DNA from: Streptomyces blattellae
GTDB lineage: Bacteria; Actinomycetota; Actinomycetes; Streptomycetales; Streptomycetaceae
Direction: 5' to 3'
NCBI RefSeq assembly: GCF_009709555.1
Contig: NZ_WJBG01000103.1
Coordinates: forward strand, 1 to 64,000
Length of the DNA: 64,000 nt
This document shows positions 18,083-28,800 of this stretch, piece after piece. Every line of letters starts with the position of its first letter. Within the stretch, counting starts at the first letter, position 1. Position numbers and translations under genes: made by a program. The notes below the pieces were generated by a model that made no database searches, had not been told where the DNA came from, and saw only the letters and a list, made by a program, of their open reading frames with translations.

Positions 18083-18655
18083 GGAGGATGTGGGTGTTGG
18101 CAGGTACGGGGTTGTCGAGGGGAGATCCAGGTCTGAGGGGAGCAGGGAGCCCAGCCAGCAGTCGCGGCGGACGCCTTTGTTGTTGAGGGCGGAGCGGAGG
18201 GTGCCTTCGAGAGTGAATCCGGCGCGTTCGGCGACGGCCCGGGACGCTTCGTTGCCTACCTCGGCACGCCATTCGATGCGGTCGACCGGGACGTGGGTGA
18301 AGGCCCAGCGGGCGGCGGTGAGGGTGGCCTCGGTGATGTAGCCGTTGCCTCGGTGGTGTTTCGTGGCCCAGAAGCCGACCTCGGCTACGCCCGGGGAACG
18401 CATGGTGATGCTGAGCATGCCGACCAGCTCCCCTTCGGGGAGAAAGACGCCGAAGGTGAACATGGAGCCGTTCGTCCAGCCGTCGGGAACGAGGTGTGCC
18501 GTGAAGCTCTCGGCGTGTTCGGGGAGGTAGGGCGAGGGGATCGTGGTCCAGCGCTGGATAGCGGCGTCCTGGGCGGCGGCGTACACGGCGTCGGCGTCCT
18601 GCGGGCCGATTGTGCGCAGGACGAGACGTCCGGTGGTCAGAGTGACGGGTTCCAT
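18065..18655 (-). CDS. GNAT acetyltransferase, RimJ/RimL type
   Basis: 196 residues. Uses acetyl-CoA to acetylate an amine; this subgroup includes protein N-terminal acetylases. Visible: LTTGRLVLRTIGPQDADAVY (N-terminus), AEVGFWATKHHRGNGYITEA (motif A, acetyl-CoA pyrophosphate loop variant HRGNGY) and GNEASRAVAERAGFTLEGTLR (motif B). The last ~20 residues (a Ser-rich run) and the stop codon come from or run into a dispersed repeat, so the original C-terminus may have been altered. Substrate unknown. Confidence 0.92.
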   Translation of the reverse strand: MEPVTLTTGRLVLRTIGPQDADAVYAAAQDAAIQRWTTIPSPYLPEHAESFTAHLVPDGWTNGSMFTFGVFLPEGELVGMLSITMRSPGVAEVGFWATKHHRGNGYITEATLTAARWAFTHVPVDRIEWRAEVGNEASRAVAERAGFTLEGTLRSALNNKGVRRDCWLGSLLPSDLDLPSTTPYLPTPTSSSSSGV

Positions 18656-18937
18656 CCGGTGATTCTGGTCGGGGCCTCGACGAAGGCGCCATCATTTTCG
18701 CGCTGCGTGAGTGGGTGATCACAGTTCGCGCAAATCGTCGGCGTGACGCGGCACCATCCGTGGGCCCCGGCCGTTGTCCCTTATTGAAGAGTATTTGGAG
18801 AGTTGCGGCGCCGCGGACAGTCGCAGTCCCGGCAGGCCTCCCGGCACGCCGGGGTCCTCGCATACGATGGCCGTTGCTCAGTCAAGTCAAATGGAAACCG
18901 ACCGTCCCAGGCCCGACCGGCAAGGAGACCAACCCCC

Positions 18938-21772
<2,835 letters not shown>

Positions 21773-21844
21773 CAAGCGCCTCGCGCGAGGGGCAGCGGTC
21801 GGCCGACGTGACGGCGGCTGCGCCATGAAGTGAAGCCGAGTTGT

Positions 21845-21880
21845 GCAGGGCCGGGCATCCCCGAGGGTGTCCGGCCCTGC
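21845..21880. terminator. bidirectional hairpin between secA and the Rv3235-family gene
   Basis: 10-bp perfect stem GCAGGGCCGG / CCGGCCCTGC in a convergent gap, 73 bases after secA and 16 bases after the opposing gene's stop. Confidence 0.7.
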
Positions 21881-21895
21881 GGCTTGGGTGGGGCT

Positions 21896-22462
21896 TCAGT
21901 CGTCGACCGGCTCGGGTGTGCGCCGGCCGTCCAGCTCCACCGCGGTACAGCGCCAGCGCAGGTCCAGGCCCTTCTCCAGGCGGAAGGCCATGGCGCGCAG
22001 CTCGTCACCGGCTCCGATGCGGGCGAAGGCCTCGACGGCGCCGGCGTGGACGATGTAGTAGCCGATGTCGCGGACGACGGGGCGCGTGCCGCGGGTGCGC
22101 AGGAGACCGTGTTCCGCCAGCCGGGCCAGTTCGTCGTAGGCGCGGCCCGCGGTGTGGCCCAGCATCCAGTGGACGGGGCGCTGGCCGCTCAGGACGAGTA
22201 GCAGACGGTCGGCGAAGACGTCGGTGGGCCGGGGGCGCTGGGCGGGCTTGGGCGGGGTCTGAGGCGGTACGGCGGCAGATGCGGCGGGAGGTGCGGTGTG
22301 AGATGCGGTGGCGGAGGTCGTACGCGCCTCGCTGCGTGTCCTCGTGCGTGCTGCCGTGCTGCTCGGTGTGCGGGGCGGGGTGCCGCCGGGGCGGCGTGTG
22401 TCGCGGCGGCCGGGTGGGCGGGTGCCCGCGTTGTGGTTCGCCCTGGTCATGACCTTGTTCAT
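21896..22462 (-). CDS. Rv3235-family protein
   Basis: 188 residues. The first ~75 are a disordered Thr/Pro/Arg-rich stretch. The remainder is the small Rv3235-like domain (DVFADRLLLVLSGQRPVHWMLGHTAGRAYDELARLA ... VRDIGYYIVHAGAVEAFARI ... RWRCTAVELDGRR). Family members lie near secA in mycobacteria and streptomycetes; function is unknown, and no catalytic motif is visible. Start is ATG 22462 or ATG 22450. Confidence 0.82.
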   Translation of the reverse strand: MNKVMTRANHNAGTRPPGRRDTRRPGGTPPRTPSSTAARTRTRSEARTTSATASHTAPPAASAAVPPQTPPKPAQRPRPTDVFADRLLLVLSGQRPVHWMLGHTAGRAYDELARLAEHGLLRTRGTRPVVRDIGYYIVHAGAVEAFARIGAGDELRAMAFRLEKGLDLRWRCTAVELDGRRTPEPVDD

Positions 22463-22788
22463 GGGTGTCCCCGCTCGGTGAGCCCGGAGGTACCGGGCAG
22501 TAACTTACTGGTGGGGATCTTGTACGGGGCCGCGGACGGCGAGGGCAAGGAAGGCGCGGACCGCGCGGAGGTGGTCGCACGGTTCACTTATCCGGGTGAT
22601 CCAGGGGTGCCCGGGCCCGTGTTCTCGCGGGTGCACGGGGTGAGTTCCGGGCGCGAGGTGGACGCCTGCCGAGGCGTGGGCAGGGACCCGAAAGGGGACG
22701 CCCGCACGTATCCTGAAGGCCCTCCGGGAGACGCGGAACGCGCTGTCCCCGGGGCACTGCGGAGCCCCCGACCACGAAAGCGGCAGCC
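22463..22788. other. divergent intergenic region
   Basis: 326 bases between the Rv3235-family gene and the DUF6912-like gene. It must hold promoters for both, but no convincing hexamers, repeats or RNA elements were seen. Confidence 0.4.
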
Positions 22789-23304
22789 ATGCGCGTCTAC
22801 GTCCCCCTGACCCTTTCCGGTCTCGCCGAGGCGTACAAGACGGGTGAGCTGGGGGACGGACCGTTCGTCGCCTATGCCGTCACGCCTGGATTGCGGGAGT
22901 GGTACCTCTCCGACGACATCGAGGAGCTGGAGTACGCGGCACTGAACCGGGCCGCTCTGGCTTCGCTGCGACTGCTGGCAGCCGACGCCGGGGCGGTACG
23001 GCGCCGGGTCGTGGTCGCCGTCGACGTACCCGACGGGGCCGCGGTCGCCGACCCTGACCGGGGGCTCGATCCGGCGGCGCTGGGGGAGGTGCGGATCGGC
23101 GGGGCCGTATCGCTGGCCAAGGCCGCGTCGGTGCATGTCGACGCCGGGGACGCGGAGGCGGATGTGGCTGCCGCTGCGGAGGCGCTCAAGGCGGCGGACG
23201 GCGGGGACGACGACGCGCAGTTCGTCGTGGACGGGGCCGAGGATCACGAGCTGCTGTGGTTCGCGACGCAGGAGATTCCGAATCTGGTGGGGCTGGGGGA
23301 CTGA
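22789..23304 (+). CDS. DUF6912-like conserved actinobacterial protein
   Basis: 171 residues, acidic, with no signal peptide or membrane segment. Conserved-looking parts are MRVYVPLTLSGLAEA, YAVTPGLREWYLSDDIEELEY and the C-terminal ELLWFATQEIPNL. I associate it with DUF6912 from memory; function is unknown. Downstream of the secA region and upstream of the HAD gene on the same strand, 92 bases apart. Confidence 0.8.
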   Translation: MRVYVPLTLSGLAEAYKTGELGDGPFVAYAVTPGLREWYLSDDIEELEYAALNRAALASLRLLAADAGAVRRRVVVAVDVPDGAAVADPDRGLDPAALGEVRIGGAVSLAKAASVHVDAGDAEADVAAAAEALKAADGGDDDAQFVVDGAEDHELLWFATQEIPNLVGLGD

Positions 23305-23396
23305 GCCCGTCGGCCCACTCTCCGCTGGTTGGGCGGATCTTCCCTTTGGCCTGCTGGTTCTCTTGATTGTCAGTGGTGGCAGGTACGGTTTCTGGC

Positions 23397-24062
23397 ATGG
23401 GGATGCAGACGGACGCACATATTGTCTGGGACTGGAACGGGACGCTGTTCCACGACAATGACGCGATCATCGGGGCGACGAACGCGGCTTTCACCGAGCT
23501 GGGGCTCGACCCGATCACGATGGAGGAGTACCGGGCGCTGTACTGCGTGCCGGTGCCGAAGTTCTACGAGCGGCTGATGGGGCGGCTGCCGACCGAGGTC
23601 GAGTGGCAGGTCATGGACGAGACGTTCCATCGGTACTACGCCGAGCACCGGGTGACGTGCGGGCTCACCGAGGGTGTCGCCGAGCTGCTGGAGAGCTGGC
23701 GGTCGGCGGGGCGCAGCCAGTCGCTTCTCAGCATGTACGTCCATGACGAACTCGTCCCGTTGGTGCGGGGGTTCGGGATCGAACCGCACTTCATACGGGT
23801 CGACGGGCGGACAGGGCCCTCCGGCGGCAGCAAGGCCGAGCACATGGAGCGGCATGTCGCGGCGCTCGCCGGTGTGGACCCTGGTCGGACGGTGGTGATC
23901 GGGGACGCCGCGGATGACGCGGTGGCGGCGCGTCATGTGGGGGCGCGGGCCGTGCTGTATACCGGGGGGTCGCACGGCCGGGCGAGTCTTGAGGAGACGG
24001 GGGCGCCGGTGGTGGACACGTTGGGGGAGGCGGTTGCGTTGGCGGCGCGGTTGGCTGCGTGA
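23397..24062 (+). CDS. HAD-superfamily hydrolase
   Basis: 221 residues from ATG 23397. HAD motif I is VWDWNGTLFHD with nucleophile D12, but the usual second aspartate is Asn14. Motif II is in LLSMY, Lys in SKAEH (motif III) and the acidic pair in VIGDAADDAVAA (motif IV). The helical cap between about residues 20 and 90 suggests a phosphoglycolate-phosphatase-like subgroup. Substrate is unknown. The Asn variant recurs in actinobacterial HADs as far as I recall, so it need not mean inactivity. Confidence 0.88.
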   Translation: MGMQTDAHIVWDWNGTLFHDNDAIIGATNAAFTELGLDPITMEEYRALYCVPVPKFYERLMGRLPTEVEWQVMDETFHRYYAEHRVTCGLTEGVAELLESWRSAGRSQSLLSMYVHDELVPLVRGFGIEPHFIRVDGRTGPSGGSKAEHMERHVAALAGVDPGRTVVIGDAADDAVAARHVGARAVLYTGGSHGRASLEETGAPVVDTLGEAVALAARLAA

Positions 24063-24069
24063 CGCCTGC

Positions 24070-24109
24070 GGGGGCCTGTGGGGGGCCTTTGGGGGGCCTG
24101 CGGGTGGGG
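24070..24109 (+). repeat. G-run tandem repeat, G-quadruplex candidate
   Basis: Five G-tracts of 3-6 bases, the first four separated by similar 5-base spacers (CCTGT, CCTTT, CCTGC), between two convergent genes. Confidence 0.6.
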
Positions 24110-24113
24110 TGGC

Positions 24114-24692
24114 TCAGGTTGCCGGGGAGGTTGCCGGGGCCTTTGCGCGGAGGACTGTGAGGAACTCTCGCATCCAGCTGGGGTGGTCCGGCCAGGTGCG
24201 GGAGGAGACGAGGGTGCCGTCGACCACCGCCTCGGCGTCCTGGAAGGTCGCGCCGGCAGCCTGCATGTCCGGCTCCAGGGCGGGGTACGCGGTGACGCGG
24301 CGGCCGCGGAGGCTGTCTGCCGCGGCGGTGAGCAGGGGGCCGTGGCAGATCTGGGCGACGGGTTTGTCGGCGTCGAAGAAGGACTTGAGGATCTTGCGGA
24401 GTTCGGGGTCGTTGCGGAGGTACTCCGGGGCTCGGCCGCCGGGGATGACGAGGGCGGCGTACTGGCCGGGGTCGACCTCGGCGAAGGCGAGGTCTGCGGG
24501 CCAGGTGTAGCCGGGCTTTTCGGTGTAGGTGTCGAAGCTGGGTTCGAAGTCGTGGACGACGAACTGGAGCTTTTTGCGGGTGGGGGCGGCGATGTGGACG
24601 TCGTAGCCCTCTTCGCGGAGGCGTTGGTAGGGGTACAGGACTTCCAGGGACTCGGCTGCGTCGCCGGTGACGATGAGGATCTTGGCCGACAT
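24114..24692 (-). CDS. DJ-1/PfpI-family protein
   Basis: 192 residues. Class I glutamine-amidotransferase-like fold with nucleophilic-elbow cysteine C116 in AQICHGPLL, upstream Glu in the conserved EVLYPYQRLREEGYDVHIAAP and RAPEYLR. The family includes intracellular proteases, glyoxalases/deglycases and chaperones, so activity cannot be assigned. Start is ATG 24692 with GGAG at suitable spacing; a longer frame upstream only translates repeats. Converges with the HAD gene. Confidence 0.92.
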   Translation of the reverse strand: MSAKILIVTGDAAESLEVLYPYQRLREEGYDVHIAAPTRKKLQFVVHDFEPSFDTYTEKPGYTWPADLAFAEVDPGQYAALVIPGGRAPEYLRNDPELRKILKSFFDADKPVAQICHGPLLTAAADSLRGRRVTAYPALEPDMQAAGATFQDAEAVVDGTLVSSRTWPDHPSWMREFLTVLRAKAPATSPAT

Positions 24693-24918
24693 GGGCTGTG
24701 CTCCTCTCGGGGGGTGGGTTTCGGCTTTGTCTGGTGCTAGGGGGCAACGTGCGTTGCGGCGGTGGGTGGGGAGGGGGTGGGTGCCGGTGTTTGTACGGTG
24801 CGGGGCGCGGGCGTCGGTGCTCGGTCGGGGGGATCGCGCAGCCCGGCGCTGGCGGGGTGCGCCTGCGCCCACCCTCCCCCACTCCCGGCTTCGCTCGACC
24901 GGGGGATCCTTCATCGCG

Positions 24919-25150
24919 CCTGGCGGCACGACTGCCCGCAGGCTGACGGCGTCAAGCCGCCGACTGCTGGGTGGGCGTCGCCCTGGCGGCACGACTGCCC
25001 GCGGTTGGCGGGGCCGGCCCGCCGCCTGCTCGGGGTGGGCGCTGCCCGGTGGTACGGGTGCCGGATACCTGGCGGGCCGGCCTCCCGCCCGCTGCGGTTG
25101 GGTGCCGCCTGGGGCACGACTCGCCCGCAGCTGGGCGGGCTCAAGCCTTG
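24919..25150. repeat. imperfect ~63-bp repeats, four units
   Basis: The core CCTGGCGGCACGACTGCCC occurs at 24919 and 24982, with degraded forms near 25046 and 25109, spaced 63 bases. Units include GGCGGG-rich inverted stretches. The stretch lies in a ~1.2-kb gap (24693-25892) with no credible gene. Similar sequence is common between Streptomyces genes. Confidence 0.65.
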
Positions 25151-25191
25151 GGTGCCCGCGTGCACTCCCTCCCCAGCGTAGGCGTTTTACT

Positions 25192-25275
25192 GCGGCTCCG
25201 CCGCGTTCCCCGCACCCCGCCGCGGCTCCGCCGCGTTCCCCGCACCCCGCCGCGGCTCCGCCGCGTTCCTCCGCC
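25192..25275. repeat. 30-bp tandem repeat, 2.7 units
   Basis: Unit starts GCGGCTCCGCCGCGTTCC at 25192, 25222 and 25252; the first two are identical over 30 bases. Each unit contains the palindrome GCGGCTCCGCCGC. Confidence 0.85.
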
Positions 25276-25892
25276 TCACTCCGGCCCTCGCCGCATTCCC
25301 CGCTCCTCACTCCGGCCCCTTCCCGGCACGGCGCAGTTGGGGGCGAAGCGGGCGGCGGCCGGGAGGGGGCGCCGGGGCGGCGGGCGGAGAACGGTGCGGG
25401 GGCTGAGAGGATGCGGGGGCGGAGAACGGTGCGGGAGTGCGGCGGGGCTGGACGGGGTGGCCCGCCCTGTGCAAAACGTCAAACTTCGCCCCCCGGTTTT
25501 GTACACATACGGCTCATGACGGGGGCCCCGTCCGGAGCGATAGCCTTGTGGCGTGATCAGCGCGATAGGTCGCGGGGGCTTTGGGGTCTCCGTTTTGCGC
25601 CCGGGGTTTGCGGTTGACAGCCGTGGCCGGGCGGTGGTCGCTGGTCTTCGTGGGTGGGAGGGGGCCGGTGAGGGCCCCAGGGTGGCCAGTGCACCTGGGG
25701 TGCCTGCGGCACGGAGAGCAGCGTCACACCCCGCGGGCGTGTCGAGAATGGCCGATAACCCCCCGCTCATCTCACCTTGCGGCATAGCGTCGGAGCAGAC
25801 CGGACACCCCGTGTCGAGGCGTTACGTCGGAGGGGAAGAGACCGTACTTCCTTCTACGTCACGCAAAGACGCGCGACAGGAGCCAGAGGACA
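25276..25892 (+). other. non-coding region upstream of glutamate dehydrogenase
   Basis: About 620 bases, mostly G/C-rich low-complexity sequence, including GGCGGAGAACGGTGCGGG twice (around 25379 and 25416). The last ~330 bases are less repetitive and should contain the promoter of the dehydrogenase gene; no hexamers could be assigned with confidence. Confidence 0.4.
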
Positions 25893-28800
25893 ATGCAGAC
25901 CAAGCTGGACGAAGCCAAGGCCGAGCTGCTCGACAGGGCCGCCCGGGTAGCTGAGAACAGCCCGGTCGGGGGGTATCTACCGACTGGGACGACGGACGAG
26001 GGCACCTCCGGCACCCCGGACCACGACACCGTACTCGCGTTCCTCCAGCGCTACTACCTGCACACCGCACCGGAGGACCTCGGCGACCGCGACCCGGTCG
26101 ACGTCTTCGGCGCCGCCTTCTCCCACTACCGGCTGGCCGAGAACCGCCCGCAGGGCACGGCCAACGTGCGGGTTCACACGCCCACGGTGGAAGAGAACGG
26201 GTGGACCTGCAGCCACTCGGTCGTCGAGGTCGTCACCGATGACATGCCGTTTCTCGTCGACTCCGTCACCAATGAGCTGACCCGGCAGGGACGTGGCATC
26301 CACGTCGTCATCCACCCGCAGGTGATCGTCCGCCGCGATGTCACCGGCAAGCTCATCGCGGTGCTCACCGACCCGCCGGCCGGCGAGCTTCCGCATGACG
26401 CGCACACCGAGTCCTGGATCCACGTAGAGACCGACCGTGAGAGCGACCGCTCCGACCTGAAGCAGATCACCGCCGATCTGCTGCGCGTCCTGTCCGATGC
26501 CCGGGAGGCCGTCGAGGACTGGGAGAAGATGCGGGACGCGGCGCTGCGGATGGCCGAGGAACTGCCCGAGGAGCCCACGTCCGACCTGCGTGAGCAGGAG
26601 GTCGAGGAGGCCCGGGAGCTGCTGCGCTGGCTGGCCGCCGACCACTTCACCTTCCTGGGCTACCGGGAGTACGAGCTGCGGGACGACGATTCCCTCGCGG
26701 CGGTGCCCGGTACCGGGCTCGGCATTCTGCGGTCCGATCCGCATCACGCCGCTGAGGAGAGCCACCCCGTCAGCCCGTCCTTCGAGCGGCTGCCCGCCGA
26801 CGCCCGGGCCAAGGCCCGTGAGCACAAGCTCCTCGTCCTCACCAAGGCCAACAGCCGGTCGACCGTGCACCGGCCGTCGTATCTCGACTATGTGGGCGTC
26901 AAGAAGTTCGACGAGAACGGTGAAGTCGTCGGTGAGCGGCGGTTCCTCGGGCTCTTCTCGTCCGCCGCGTACACCGAGTCCGTCCGCCGGGTTCCCGTGA
27001 TCAGGCGCAAGGTGGACGAGGTGCTGAAGGGCGCCGGGTTCTCGCCCAACAGCCACGACGGGCGCGATCTGCTGCAGATCCTGGAGACGTACCCGCGCGA
27101 CGAGCTGTTCCAGACGCCGGTCGACGAACTGCGGTCCATCGTCACCTCCGTTCTCTATCTGCAGGAGCGACGGCGGCTGCGGCTCTATCTCCGCCAGGAC
27201 GAATACGGGCGCTACTACTCCGCCCTCGTCTACCTCCCGCGCGACCGGTACACCACGGGCGTACGGCTGCGGATCATCGACATCCTCAAGGAGGAACTCG
27301 GCGGCATCAGCGTCGACTTCACCGCCTGGAACACCGAGTCGATCCTCTCCCGGCTGCACTTCGTCGTCCGGGTCCCGCAGGGCACCGAGCTGCCGCAGCT
27401 GAGCGACGCCGACAAGGAGCGCATCGAGGCGCGGCTGGTGGAGGCGGCCCGTTCCTGGGCGGACGGGTTCGGGGAGGCGCTCAACGCCGAGTGCGGCGAG
27501 GAGCGGGCGGCCGAGTTGCTGCGCAAGTACGGCAGCGCCTTCCCCGAGGGGTACAAGGCCGACCACACCCCGCGCGCCGCGGTCGCCGACCTCGTCCACC
27601 TGGAACAGCTCACCGAAGAGAAGAACTTCGCGCTCAGCCTGTACGAACCGGTGGGCGCCGCGCCCGAGGAGCGCCGCTTCAAGATCTACCGCAACGGCGC
27701 ACCCGTCTCCCTGTCCGCGGTCCTTCCGGTCCTCAACCGGCTCGGTGTCGAGGTCGTCGACGAGCGGCCGTACGAACTGCGCTGCGCGGACCGCACGAAC
27801 GCCTGGATCTACGACTTCGGCCTGCGCATGCCCAAGCTGGTGGGCGCCGCCGGTGACTATCTGGGCGACGACGGGCGCGAGCGGTTCCAGGAGGCCTTCG
27901 CCGCCACCTGGACCGGCAAGGCGGAGAACGACGGCTTCAACTCCCTGGTGCTCAGCGCCGGTCTCGGCTGGCGGCAGGCGATGGTGCTGCGGGCGTATGC
28001 GAAGTACCTGCGCCAGGCCGGTTCCACGTTCAGCCAGGACTACATGGAGGACACCCTCCGCAGCAACGTCCACACCACCCGCCTCCTCGTCTCGCTCTTC
28101 GAGGCGCGGATGTCGCCGGACCGGCAGCGGGCGGGCCGGGAGATCGTCGACGCCCTCCTCGAAGAGGTCGAGGCCGCTCTCGACCAGGTCGCGTCGCTGG
28201 ACGAGGACCGGATCCTGCGGTCCTTCCTCACCGTCATCAAGGCCACCCTGCGCACGAACTTCTTCCAGGAGGCCGAGGGCGGCCGGCCGCACGACTACGT
28301 CTCGATGAAGTTCGACCCGCAGGCGATCCCCGATCTGCCGGCGCCGCGTCCGGCGTACGAGATCTGGGTGTACTCGCCGCGGGTGGAGGGCGTGCACCTC
28401 AGGTTCGGCAAGGTCGCGCGCGGTGGGCTGCGCTGGTCCGACCGCAGGGAGGACTTCCGGACCGAGATCCTCGGCCTGGTGAAGGCGCAGATGGTGAAGA
28501 ACACCGTCATCGTGCCGGTCGGCGCCAAGGGCGGGTTCGTCGCCAAGCAGCTGCCGGATCCGTCGGTGGACCGGGACGCGTGGCTGGCCGAGGGCATCGG
28601 CAGCTACAAGACCTTCATCTCGGCGCTGCTCGACATCACCGACAACATGGTGGCCGGGGAGGTCGTCCCGCCCGCCGACGTCGTACGGCACGACGAGGAC
28701 GACACCTACCTGGTGGTCGCGGCCGACAAGGGCACGGCGACGTTCTCGGACATCGCCAACGAGGTGGCCGGCAGCTACAACTTCTGGCTCGGCGACGCCT

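Noticed and set aside
24693..25310. Upstream extension of the DJ-1/PfpI frame
   Set aside because: It translates the 63-bp and 30-bp repeats; the ATG at 24692 has a good ribosome site.
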